Of a stretch of 64,000 bases of DNA, positions 27,825-36,137 are shown in pieces. The stretch's first letter is position 1, and every line of letters starts with the position of its first letter. Under the pieces are notes generated by a model that searched no databases, had not been told where the DNA came from, and was given only the letters and a program-made list of their open reading frames with translations. Position numbers and translations under genes: made by a program. The stretch is taken from contig NZ_CAMLSE010000005.1 in assembly GCF_946482605.1 (NCBI RefSeq), forward strand, positions 186,001 through 250,000. The letters are read 5' to 3'. Source of the stretch: an uncultured Dyadobacter sp. GTDB lineage: Bacteria; Bacteroidota; Bacteroidia; Cytophagales; Spirosomataceae.

Positions 27825-28481
27825 ATGAAAACAGATCAGAACCTGCAAAATGCTCCCGACGGGAACCATGCAAGTTCTGACGAAACGATGGCCCTGGGGT
27901 GCTGGTCCAGGTTGCAACAAAAAGACGAAACCGCGCTCGAATGGCTGTATAAAACCTACGCGCGCATGCTTCATAACTACGGTTACCGCCTCGTCGCCGA
28001 TAAGGAGCTCGTCAAAGACGCCGTGCAGGACCTTTTCGTCCAGATCTGGCACCAGGCCGACCGCCTTCCGGCCGTCACCTCCGTAAAAGCCTACATGATC
28101 GTTGCCCTGCGCCGGGAGCTGCTGCGCCGCATTACCCGCCAGCGCCAGTTTGTCACCCAGGAAACCGAACTTCCCGACGCTTCTTTCGAAGACCAGCTCA
28201 TTGAAATACAAACAGGAGAAATGATCTCCGAAGGCTTGTCGGCATTTATTCAAAAACTGCCTACGCGCCAGCGGGAGATCATTTTCCTCAAATATTATAG
28301 CGGCCTATCCACTGAGGAGATCGCCGCTGCGATGGAACTTACATCGGGCTCGGTTTACAAGCTGATTTACAAGGCACTCGCCAGCCTCAAAGACCTCACT
28401 TCTGACTGGAAAGCACTCTGGACGATTGTACTGCTCGCATTGCATTTGCTATTGCTCAAATCGGATATTGGTGAGCTTTAA
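27825..28481 (+). CDS. ECF sigma factor (FecI-like) with hydrophobic C-terminal tail
   Basis: A 218-residue ECF sigma factor. Region 2 is seen as MLHNYGYRLVADKELVKDAVQDLFVQIW and region 4 as LPTRQREIIFLKYYSGLSTEEIAAAM with the recognition helix after SGSVYKLIYKAL. The last ~20 residues are strongly hydrophobic (LWTIVLLALHLLLL), a feature seen again in the other FecI-like factor at 59852. It is divergent from its fecR partner and converges on the ThuA/dehydrogenase gene, overlapping its 3' end by 33 bp. It likely activates the SusC/FecR genes when the receptor is loaded. Confidence 0.9.
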   Translation: MKTDQNLQNAPDGNHASSDETMALGCWSRLQQKDETALEWLYKTYARMLHNYGYRLVADKELVKDAVQDLFVQIWHQADRLPAVTSVKAYMIVALRRELLRRITRQRQFVTQETELPDASFEDQLIEIQTGEMISEGLSAFIQKLPTRQREIIFLKYYSGLSTEEIAAAMELTSGSVYKLIYKALASLKDLTSDWKALWTIVLLALHLLLLKSDIGEL

Positions 28482-31400
28482 AATTTCGTCATTGGGCTTT
28501 TCGGGTTTAATGGCGAAAAAGTAAATGTCGTGCCGCCCGCTGATCGCCTTCTGCAAAGTACCCGTCACCTTTTGAAGCGTGTCCCACGAGCCCGTTGGCC
28601 CGAATGCCACGGTGCTGATCACGGGCCCGGCCTGCGAATCCATGCGCACCTGGATAGTACCCTGCTGGCCCGCCGACGCATATTCATACACAAATTGCCG
28701 GATGCCGGTCAGGTCGATGTTTTTTAGTAAAATAAAAGACTTGTGGCCGCCCTGCGAAAGATTATCGCGGAACCTCGCAAAACCTGTGTAGGCATCGGCA
28801 AAGGCCGGTTTCACATTCGCGCTCCGCAATTTCACGACGTCGATGCCCGTGAGCGGGCCTACCACATTTCCACCTTTATCCGCATAGGAAGCCACAATGG
28901 TATATTGGCCCTTCTGATCGCCAGCAGGATGTTCCGTGAGGCTGGCCTGGCCCTGGATCGGCAATGCCTTGCTGCCCTTTTTGCGGTCGGTGAGGGAGAA
29001 AATGTAGCGCACCATTTCCTGCGCGTCCTGGGTCGATAGCTGCGGGTGGGCGCTCATAATGTGCTCCTTGCCCCAGCTGCCTCCGCCGCCATTGATGATC
29101 TTCACGGCCAACGCCTCCGTGGAGCCGGGTTTTTCCTTGTACCGCCGGGCGATGGCCGTAAAAGTAGGTCCTACCGAAGGCTTATCGATGGTGTGACAAG
29201 CCCGGCAATCGCTGGACGCCATGAGTGTTTTGCCCAATGGAACAGACTCTTGCAGCAATGCGCCGGCATTTTCAGGAATGAGGTTTTGCTGGCTCTCGGG
29301 CTGTTGGTTATAGCGCATGGTCACCTTAATGCGCTTCGGATCGGCCTGCCCATCTTCGCGGTCTTTGACCTTCACGGCGTAATTGAACGGCTTACCATCC
29401 CAGAAGAACGACTTGTTGGACACGCCCGCGATGCTGACCTGCGGTTTGGTATTGCCCACCTGCACCGTGAGCGTGTCGGTGCTCACCAGCCCCGCCTTGT
29501 CGGTTACGCGCAAAACCGGATGGTAAATGCCTGGCTTTTTGTAAACATAACCGGCCACAGGCTTGCTGCTGCCGACGGTTTTGCCATCGAACAGCCATTG
29601 GTAGGTAATGTCGTCATCATCATCGAGGTCCTTGCTTCCCTTGCTGCTGAACGTGATGCGCAGCGGCGACTGGCCGCTCATTTGCCGGGCCATCGGGAAA
29701 TTTCTTCGTTCGGACGTCAGAAACACGGTTTTGTCCACATATGCTTCCCGGGCGGAATCCACGATGTAGGCCTGCGCGACAGGCGGGCGGTTACCGGTGT
29801 TGTATTCGATCTTCACCAGGCGGGCATCGTCATTATCAGCCCCGTACACCGAGCCGTATTCGAGCATGTACATAGCCCCGTCCGGCCCGAATGCGAGGTC
29901 GATCGGGCGGCGGAAATCTCCATTGGCGGCCATGAACGGTTCGCTGCGGACGTAGTTTTCCTGATCGTCGAACCGTAGCGCCATTACCCAGTTACGCATC
30001 CAGTCGAACACAAATAGCGCCCCGTCGTAGTAATCCGGGAATTTGGAAGGACTGGTCACTTTATTGTCGAAGGTGTAAAATTCGCCAGCCATTGCGCTCC
30101 GTCCACCGACGCCGAGCTCAGGAAACGCTTCCGAAGCGGCATAGGGGTACCAGATCATGGCCGGTACCGCCGGGGGCAGTTCACGAAGCCCGGTATTGTT
30201 CGGAGAGTTGTTCACCGGTGCTGCCGGGTCAAATTTCGGGCCGGCAGTTTTGGTAGCGAAGTCCCATTTGGCATAAGCTGCATTGTTCCCCGAAAAATAG
30301 GGCCAACCATAGTTACCGGCCTCTTTGGCCTGGTTAAACTCGTCGTAACCGCGTGGCCCCTGCGCACCGTCATTACCCGCATCCGGCCCGATTTCACCCC
30401 AATACAGCACGGAAGTTTTCGGGTTCACGGCAATGCGGTAGGGATTGCGGCAGCCCATTACGTAAATCTCGGGCCGGGTACCAGCCATGTCTTTCGGGAA
30501 CAGGTTTCCTTCGGGAATGGTGACCGTGCCGTCCGGTTCGGGGTGGATGCGCAGGATTTTTCCTTTCAAATCGTTGGTATTGGCCGAAGAACGCTGCGAA
30601 TCCTGGCTATAAAATTCCTTGCCCGACCGCTCGTCCATGGGCGAGTAACCGCCCGACGGAAAGGGCGTCGAACTGTCGCCGGTGGAAAGGTACAGGTTAC
30701 CCGCTTTGTCCCACGCCAGCGAGCCGCCGTGGTGCGATCCGCTGTTTTTCTGCACAGGCACTTTCAGCAGGATTTTCTCAGACGCGAGGTCAATGGCATA
30801 GTCGCCTGTCAATGTAAACCTCGCAAGCTGGAACGCCAGGTTTTCCTCGGTAAGCCCTTCCGGCGCGTAGTAAAGGTAAAGCCGCCGGTTTTGGGCAAAA
30901 TGCGGATCTAATGCAATGCCTATCAGCCCCGTACCGCCCATGTTGGTGATGGAAAACTTATGAATAAGCCGCGACTTCCCCGTTTTAGGATCAAAAACAG
31001 ACAGGTTACCGAATAATTCGGTGTAAAAAACCTTTCCATCCGGCGCGATGGCCAGCTCCATCGGCGAGTTCAGATCATTGGCGACAATGCTTTTGACAAA
31101 CCGGTTCTGCTCGGGCGTCACTTTGGAATAGGCTTTGGCATAATCCAGATGCACATTCTCTCCGATCGCATACCGGATGCCGCCGAGCAAATGTTTCAGG
31201 AATGCAGGATCACTGTAACTCTCGTCGGTGTGCCCGTTGCCGGTATAAAACGCCCGACCGCCATCGAATGCATGGTACCAGGCAATCGGGTGGCGCGTGC
31301 CGTTGGTCCCGCCGTCGTAGGAATTTTCATCCAGCTCGGCCAGCACTTTAATGCCCGAATAAAACGAGCGGTAATTGTACCATTCGTCCGCGCGTTCCCA

Positions 31401-31907
31401 TTGGTCGGGTAATGCGCTGGTGGCGGGATGCGTTTTGTCGAGCACGCGTACCGTCGCTTTCCGCACGTTGGGATTGTGCGGGTGGCTCGCGAAATGCGCC
31501 CCCATTAATTTACCATACCACGGCCAATCATACTCCGTATCCGCCGCCGCGTGAACGCCCACATAGCCGCCGCCGGCCTGGATGTAGCGTTCAAATGCTG
31601 CCTGCTGCCCGCCATTGAGTACATTCCCCGTAGTGTTAAGCCAAATAACGGCCGCGTAGTTTTTCAGGTTCTGATCCGTAAATGCGGTAGCATCGGTGGT
31701 GGTATCGACTGAGAAACCATGCTCCGAACCTAGTTTTTGAATGGCGCCAATGCCGTATGGAATCGAGCTGTGATGCCAGCCTTTTGTTTTGGTAAAAACC
31801 AGCACTTTCAATGGCGCTGCGGCCTGGCGCACCGTCATGGCCGAGTACAGCAGCCAAAGCGAAGCCAGCAAAACGACGCCTGTAACTTTTAATCTGAATG
31901 AGGTCAT
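28449..31907 (-). CDS. Multidomain ThuA / PQQ-type sugar dehydrogenase / PKD / cytochrome c / carbohydrate-binding protein
   Basis: A 1152-residue exported protein. After a signal/anchor helix (residues 8-24) come, in order: a ThuA-like glutamine-amidotransferase-fold domain (about 33-255); a glucose/sorbosone-dehydrogenase six-blade propeller (about 260-700; MELAIAPDGKVFYTEL, GSHHGGSLAWDKAGNLYLSTGD); a PKD domain (about 740-820); a class I cytochrome c (heme site CRACH, Cys901/Cys904/His905, Met ligand near MSAHP); and a C-terminal CBM6-like beta-sandwich. The chain suggests periplasmic oxidation of a bound sugar with electrons passed to the heme. It is the last gene of the susC-susD operon, 9 bp after the small thuA gene. 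Confidence 0.88.
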   Translation of the reverse strand: MTSFRLKVTGVVLLASLWLLYSAMTVRQAAAPLKVLVFTKTKGWHHSSIPYGIGAIQKLGSEHGFSVDTTTDATAFTDQNLKNYAAVIWLNTTGNVLNGGQQAAFERYIQAGGGYVGVHAAADTEYDWPWYGKLMGAHFASHPHNPNVRKATVRVLDKTHPATSALPDQWERADEWYNYRSFYSGIKVLAELDENSYDGGTNGTRHPIAWYHAFDGGRAFYTGNGHTDESYSDPAFLKHLLGGIRYAIGENVHLDYAKAYSKVTPEQNRFVKSIVANDLNSPMELAIAPDGKVFYTELFGNLSVFDPKTGKSRLIHKFSITNMGGTGLIGIALDPHFAQNRRLYLYYAPEGLTEENLAFQLARFTLTGDYAIDLASEKILLKVPVQKNSGSHHGGSLAWDKAGNLYLSTGDSSTPFPSGGYSPMDERSGKEFYSQDSQRSSANTNDLKGKILRIHPEPDGTVTIPEGNLFPKDMAGTRPEIYVMGCRNPYRIAVNPKTSVLYWGEIGPDAGNDGAQGPRGYDEFNQAKEAGNYGWPYFSGNNAAYAKWDFATKTAGPKFDPAAPVNNSPNNTGLRELPPAVPAMIWYPYAASEAFPELGVGGRSAMAGEFYTFDNKVTSPSKFPDYYDGALFVFDWMRNWVMALRFDDQENYVRSEPFMAANGDFRRPIDLAFGPDGAMYMLEYGSVYGADNDDARLVKIEYNTGNRPPVAQAYIVDSAREAYVDKTVFLTSERRNFPMARQMSGQSPLRITFSSKGSKDLDDDDDITYQWLFDGKTVGSSKPVAGYVYKKPGIYHPVLRVTDKAGLVSTDTLTVQVGNTKPQVSIAGVSNKSFFWDGKPFNYAVKVKDREDGQADPKRIKVTMRYNQQPESQQNLIPENAGALLQESVPLGKTLMASSDCRACHTIDKPSVGPTFTAIARRYKEKPGSTEALAVKIINGGGGSWGKEHIMSAHPQLSTQDAQEMVRYIFSLTDRKKGSKALPIQGQASLTEHPAGDQKGQYTIVASYADKGGNVVGPLTGIDVVKLRSANVKPAFADAYTGFARFRDNLSQGGHKSFILLKNIDLTGIRQFVYEYASAGQQGTIQVRMDSQAGPVISTVAFGPTGSWDTLQKVTGTLQKAISGRHDIYFFAIKPEKPNDEILKLTNIRFEQ

Positions 31908-31916
31908 AAGCGTGGA

Positions 31917-32648
31917 TTAAGGGTTAGGAAGGCCAATGGCATACCGGATACCGCCCAGCAAATGCTTCTGAAAAAGCGGGTCTTCATAGGCGGAGGCCAA
32001 ATGCCCCAGCGCGGTGTAGAATGCCCTGCCGCCGTCGAACGAATGTTTCCAGGCCAGCGGATGGTAGTCGCCCTCGGTGCCGCCTTCGTAGGTTTTTTCG
32101 TCAGCCAGGAAAAGCACTTCCACATTGCCGGTGCGCTTGTTGAAATTATACCATTCGTCTTTCCACTCCCAGCGCTCGGGCAAATGCGCGGTCGAAGGGT
32201 CTTTGCGGTTGGTCACCTGCACTACGCCGGGGACTGGGTCGGGCGGGTGGTTGACGAACACGGCGCCCGTCAATTGCCCAAACCACGGCCATTCTTTTTC
32301 CGAAGCGGAGGCCGAATGAATGCCCACATAACCCCGCCCGCTGCGGATGTATCGCTCAAATGCTTCCTGCTGAGCTGCATTCAATACGTCGCCGGTTGTG
32401 GAAAGCCAGATTACGGCCGCATATTGCTTCAATGTCTGGTCGGTGAAATAGCCCGCGTCTTTGGTCGTGTCCACATCGAACCCATTGGCCTTGCCGAGCG
32501 CCGTGATGGCCCGGATACCGCTGGGGATCGATTCGTGGTAGTAGCGGAGTGTTTTGCTGAAAATCAGCACCCTGGGCCGCTTTTGGGCAAGGCACGCCCA
32601 GGAAAAGCCGAGGCTTAGGAATAGTAACAGGATGAGTTTCTTATTCAT
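31917..32648 (-). CDS. Secreted ThuA-domain protein
   Basis: A 243-residue protein with a cleavable signal peptide (ending WACLAQ) and a single ThuA domain: RVLIFSKTLRYYHESIPSGI, QYAAVIWLSTTGDVLN, GRGYVGIHSASASEKEWPW, and a closing GRAFYTALGHL...LLGGIRYAIG. ThuA was named from a rhizobial trehalose/disaccharide utilisation locus. The biochemical role remains unclear; oxidised-disaccharide processing has been proposed. Its closest relative in the window is the first domain of the next gene (28449-31907), so the operon contains two paralogous ThuA domains. Confidence 0.9.
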   Translation of the reverse strand: MNKKLILLLFLSLGFSWACLAQKRPRVLIFSKTLRYYHESIPSGIRAITALGKANGFDVDTTKDAGYFTDQTLKQYAAVIWLSTTGDVLNAAQQEAFERYIRSGRGYVGIHSASASEKEWPWFGQLTGAVFVNHPPDPVPGVVQVTNRKDPSTAHLPERWEWKDEWYNFNKRTGNVEVLFLADEKTYEGGTEGDYHPLAWKHSFDGGRAFYTALGHLASAYEDPLFQKHLLGGIRYAIGLPNP

Positions 32649-32676
32649 AATGACAGGTCATTCAATGACCGTAGTT

Positions 32677-34359
32677 TTAAAAATCTCTTTTGTAAAAAAT
32701 GCGCTCTAAAAGCTGGCGTGCCGGGCCGTCGGGGTCGATTCGGACTTCACTTTTATTGTCGAAAACCATCATGGCGCCTTTGCTTTTGGAAAACTCCGGC
32801 CATTCGGGCAGACCTTTGTGCGACGGGTTGCCGGTTCGCGCGAAATGGATCCAGGCTTTGCTCATGCGGTCGGCGAGTTCGCGGGCTTGCGGGCCGCCGC
32901 CGGTCATCGTCTCGCAACGGTCGGTATTGGCGAATGCAAACGGGATTTCGCTGCAATGGAAAGCGCGCGGCCGCTGGTCGAGCACGGGCGTTTGCCAGGC
33001 GAAAAGGTAGAGGTAAACCGGCGCTGCCTGCTGCTGCGCCTTTCGTTCGGCTTGCAGGTAAGCAAGCGTGTTGTAGGGAGAAATGTAGGAGAGTATTTCA
33101 ACCGGTTTGGCATGCTTGTGAACGCCCCGCATGACTTCATACACCTGCCGGCCTTTCGCGCCGAAACGCTCGGAGAGCTTTTTCTTTAAACCATCTTCAT
33201 CCAGCGACTCCATTGCCGCATTGTTAATGCTGGCCGAAGCCTCGTTCCGGTTGGTACCGATCAGCATTGGAATGTGCGCGGAGTAATCCGGCACCACGGG
33301 ATCGAACGGGTGCGCCGGGAGCACCTTACCGTCCACCACCGGCTGCCATCCTGCCCTGCCCACGCCCACCGGAAATTGCGTTTCCAGCTTTTGCTCGGCG
33401 GCGGTACTGGCCCGCACAATGTCGGAAAAAGGTATTTGATGAATGTCCCCGATATTGGACCGGCTGATTTTCAATTCATTCAATACCAAACCCGACAGCT
33501 CCGAAGCATAGGCCTGCGTGGCCACCTGCACCGTAGAGCTGCTTTGGGAGATCGCCTTATGAAAAAGCCCCTTTGCCGACGGCATCGCCATGAGCGTGGT
33601 AACCTTGGCCGCCCCACCCGACTGCCCGAAAATGGTAACATTGCCCGCATCGCCGCCGAAGCCTGCGATATTGTCGCGTACCCATTCGAGCGCGGCCACG
33701 AGGTCGAGCATGCCCGCATTGCCCGAGTAGGCGTAGGAATCGCCATAATCCGACAAATCCAGAAAGCCAAATGCATTGAGGCGGTGATTCACCGAAACCA
33801 CCACCGCATCGCCCGACCGGCTCAGGTTTTCGCCGTCGTAGGACGGGTGTTCCTGAGCCGAACCGGAGAAAAATGCCCCGCCGTGCATCCAGAACAGCAC
33901 CGGTCGCTTTTTGTTGTCATTAATACCCGGCGTCCAGATGTTCAGCCGCAGGCAGTCTTCGCCCTGGAAGCCGTCATTCCATTGGTATAAAAAAGCATAT
34001 TCCTCCATGCCCCAGCCTTTGTTGGGCTTTTGCGGACACACGGGCCCGTAGGTGAGCGTATCGCGTACGCCCGACCATGCTTCCGGCTTGGATGACGGCA
34101 TAAACCTGCCCTTTCCGGCTGTGGAAGCGCCGTAGGGAATGCCTTTGAAATTGAAAATGTCACGATGCACGTAGCCACGCACTTTGCCGTTAGCTGTGTC
34201 GGCTACGGCCAGGCCACGGGAGGCTTTCACTGTCTCGCCTTCCGGCGCCACGGGGGCCGCTACCACGGAGGCCGACGAAGCGTCGGCCGCGTGGCTCAGG
34301 CCCAGCGCAGGAATGCCTAAAGTGAGGTTTTGCAGGAAATCCCTTCTGCTGTTTTTCAT
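32677..34359 (-). CDS. Carboxylesterase type B family protein with Tat-type signal
   Basis: About 560 residues, alpha/beta-hydrolase fold of the type B carboxylesterase family. The N-terminus has a twin-arginine motif (SRRDFLQN), suggesting export in folded form; the start is set at the ATG six codons inside the longest frame to place that motif normally and to avoid overlapping susD. Family landmarks are FKGIPYGA, GEDCLRLNIWTPG, PVLFWMHGGAFFSGS (oxyanion loop), the nucleophile elbow FGQSGGAAK, an acidic residue near GTNRNEAS, and the His in FHCSEIPF. In a SusCD operon the likely job is removal of acyl (acetyl, feruloyl or similar) groups from the imported glycoside; the substrate is not shown. 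Confidence 0.9.
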   Translation of the reverse strand: MKNSRRDFLQNLTLGIPALGLSHAADASSASVVAAPVAPEGETVKASRGLAVADTANGKVRGYVHRDIFNFKGIPYGASTAGKGRFMPSSKPEAWSGVRDTLTYGPVCPQKPNKGWGMEEYAFLYQWNDGFQGEDCLRLNIWTPGINDNKKRPVLFWMHGGAFFSGSAQEHPSYDGENLSRSGDAVVVSVNHRLNAFGFLDLSDYGDSYAYSGNAGMLDLVAALEWVRDNIAGFGGDAGNVTIFGQSGGAAKVTTLMAMPSAKGLFHKAISQSSSTVQVATQAYASELSGLVLNELKISRSNIGDIHQIPFSDIVRASTAAEQKLETQFPVGVGRAGWQPVVDGKVLPAHPFDPVVPDYSAHIPMLIGTNRNEASASINNAAMESLDEDGLKKKLSERFGAKGRQVYEVMRGVHKHAKPVEILSYISPYNTLAYLQAERKAQQQAAPVYLYLFAWQTPVLDQRPRAFHCSEIPFAFANTDRCETMTGGGPQARELADRMSKAWIHFARTGNPSHKGLPEWPEFSKSKGAMMVFDNKSEVRIDPDGPARQLLERIFYKRDF

Positions 34360-34373
34360 GCTGAGGTAGCCGG

Positions 34374-36113
34374 TCAATAGTTAGGATTCTGCGTGAGCAC
34401 GTCGGGTCCCTGGTAGTCGATCTGCGTTTGCGGGATCGGGGCATATTCGTCGCGACCGGACGTGAACTTGCCGCCGGCGTATGCTACGGGCAATTTGGTC
34501 TTTTCGTAATTCAGGAAATCGTTCAGGACTTTCTCCGCATCGCCCCAGCGCACAAGGTCGAAAAAGCGGTGGCCTTCGCCGGAGAGTTCCAGCTTACGCT
34601 CGAAACGGACGGCCTGGCGGGCAATGGCCTTATCGCCCCATACCGCTGCATAAGGTGCAATAGTGTAGTTCGCGGCATTTTTGCCGTCGGCCGTTTTCAC
34701 CCAGGATTCCCGGTTGGCAGCCCGTTCACGCACCATATTCACGTAGGTCTGCGCCTTTTGCAAGCTGCCCACCTCTATTTCCGCTTCCGCAGCCATCAGC
34801 AGCACATCAGCGAAGCGGATAATGTTGTAGTTGATCGCCGAATAGGTATCGGTGCTAGCCGTCGCATCCGACAGGTTCTTTACCTGTGATTTGTAGTGAA
34901 TGAACTTCTTGGGCGAATACGGCCCTCCAAAGCTCTGGTCGCGGATCCAGGAGTAGCCCGGATGCACGCCCCAATCGAGGAACGGGATGCCGCGACGGCC
35001 TACCGACCAGTCGAGGCGCGGGTCCACCGGCCCGGCGTCGGGCGCAAAAGCTTGGTCCGAAACCATTCCCTGGTCGGTTTTCAGTTGGTTGGCAGTGGCA
35101 TTATATGAACCGTCGAGCAATGGCAGGCCCTGCGCATTCACGCGGAACGAATTGGCCAGCTCGAAGCTCGGCTGGAAATAGCCGCAGCATCCGCCGGGCG
35201 CGCTGGAACCGTAGGGGTAATTCAGCCCCAGATCGGTGTTTGCATTGTCGGTACTGCCCGTGTTGGCCGCTGCCTGGATCGCGAATACCGATTCGGAGTT
35301 CGTTTCTTTGGCTGCATTGAAAATGTCGGTATAGTTGGCTACCAATGCGTATTTCAACCCGCCGCTGGTGACGCCGTTGGCGATTACCTCGTCGAACAGT
35401 GTTTTGGCTTCCTGGTATTTTTTCTGGTACAAATAAATTTTAGCCAGATAAGCCGCCGCCGCCCATTTGTTGGCCCGGCCTACGAGCGATTGCGTGGCGG
35501 GGAGGTTTTTGTAGGCATAATCCAGGTCTGCCTCGATTTTCGGCCAGATGTCCGCATTGTTAGGTACTTTTTCAATCCCGTTTCCATAGGTCATCGTCTC
35601 ATCCACGAACGGCACTTTGTCGAACATCCGTTTGAGATCGAAATAATAATGGGCACGCAGAAACCGCGCTTCGGCCGAAATGCGCTGCTTGTCGGCGTCG
35701 GAAACGTCCGCACCTGCCTCGGGAAGGATACGCAGGACAGCATTGGTGCGGCTGACGCCTTCGTACATCGCATTCCATTTCTGGCCGATATCGAAAAGGC
35801 TTGGATAGAGCTGGTAGGTCATCCAGGGAATAAGGTCGCCATAGTCGCCCGAGTTAGAGCCCTTGTTGGCATCCCCCCCGGAAATGCTGCCGCGCAGCCA
35901 ATTGAAAGTACTCGTTACCCGTCTGAAACCGCGGCCGTTCGTTTCGGCGTATGCCGCTACCAGCAAGCCTTCGATGCCGGCTTTCGAATTCAGTTGCGCT
36001 TCTGAAAGCTGGCCCGTTGCGGGCACTTCCAGGAATTTGTCCGAGCATGCGCTGTTGCAGAAAGTGAGCAGCAGCATGATGACCCAGGATTTATGAATGT
36101 GTTTTTTGATCAT
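34374..36113 (-). CDS. SusD/RagB-family glycan-binding lipoprotein
   Basis: A 579-residue SusD-like lipoprotein with a lipid signal ending at Cys23 (CNSAC). The TPR-like fold is seen through LSEAQLNSKAGIEGLLVAAYA, ISAEARFLRAHYYFDLKRMF, YLAKIYLYQKKYQEAKTLFDEV and the C-terminal IRFADVLLMAAEAEIE...RRFFDLVRWGD-type segment (here HRFFDLVRWGDAE). It is encoded 24 bp after susC (36138-39428) and would form the lid of that SusC barrel at the cell surface. It is the only SusD in the window. Confidence 0.95.
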   Translation of the reverse strand: MIKKHIHKSWVIMLLLTFCNSACSDKFLEVPATGQLSEAQLNSKAGIEGLLVAAYAETNGRGFRRVTSTFNWLRGSISGGDANKGSNSGDYGDLIPWMTYQLYPSLFDIGQKWNAMYEGVSRTNAVLRILPEAGADVSDADKQRISAEARFLRAHYYFDLKRMFDKVPFVDETMTYGNGIEKVPNNADIWPKIEADLDYAYKNLPATQSLVGRANKWAAAAYLAKIYLYQKKYQEAKTLFDEVIANGVTSGGLKYALVANYTDIFNAAKETNSESVFAIQAAANTGSTDNANTDLGLNYPYGSSAPGGCCGYFQPSFELANSFRVNAQGLPLLDGSYNATANQLKTDQGMVSDQAFAPDAGPVDPRLDWSVGRRGIPFLDWGVHPGYSWIRDQSFGGPYSPKKFIHYKSQVKNLSDATASTDTYSAINYNIIRFADVLLMAAEAEIEVGSLQKAQTYVNMVRERAANRESWVKTADGKNAANYTIAPYAAVWGDKAIARQAVRFERKLELSGEGHRFFDLVRWGDAEKVLNDFLNYEKTKLPVAYAGGKFTSGRDEYAPIPQTQIDYQGPDVLTQNPNY

Positions 36114-36137
36114 GGTTAAATGCTTTGATCTGATAAT

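Noticed and set aside
29046..29978. Plus-strand open frame of 310 codons opposite the ThuA/dehydrogenase gene
   Set aside because: Antisense to clear dehydrogenase and PKD coding sequence; no domain or signal; a GC-driven shadow.
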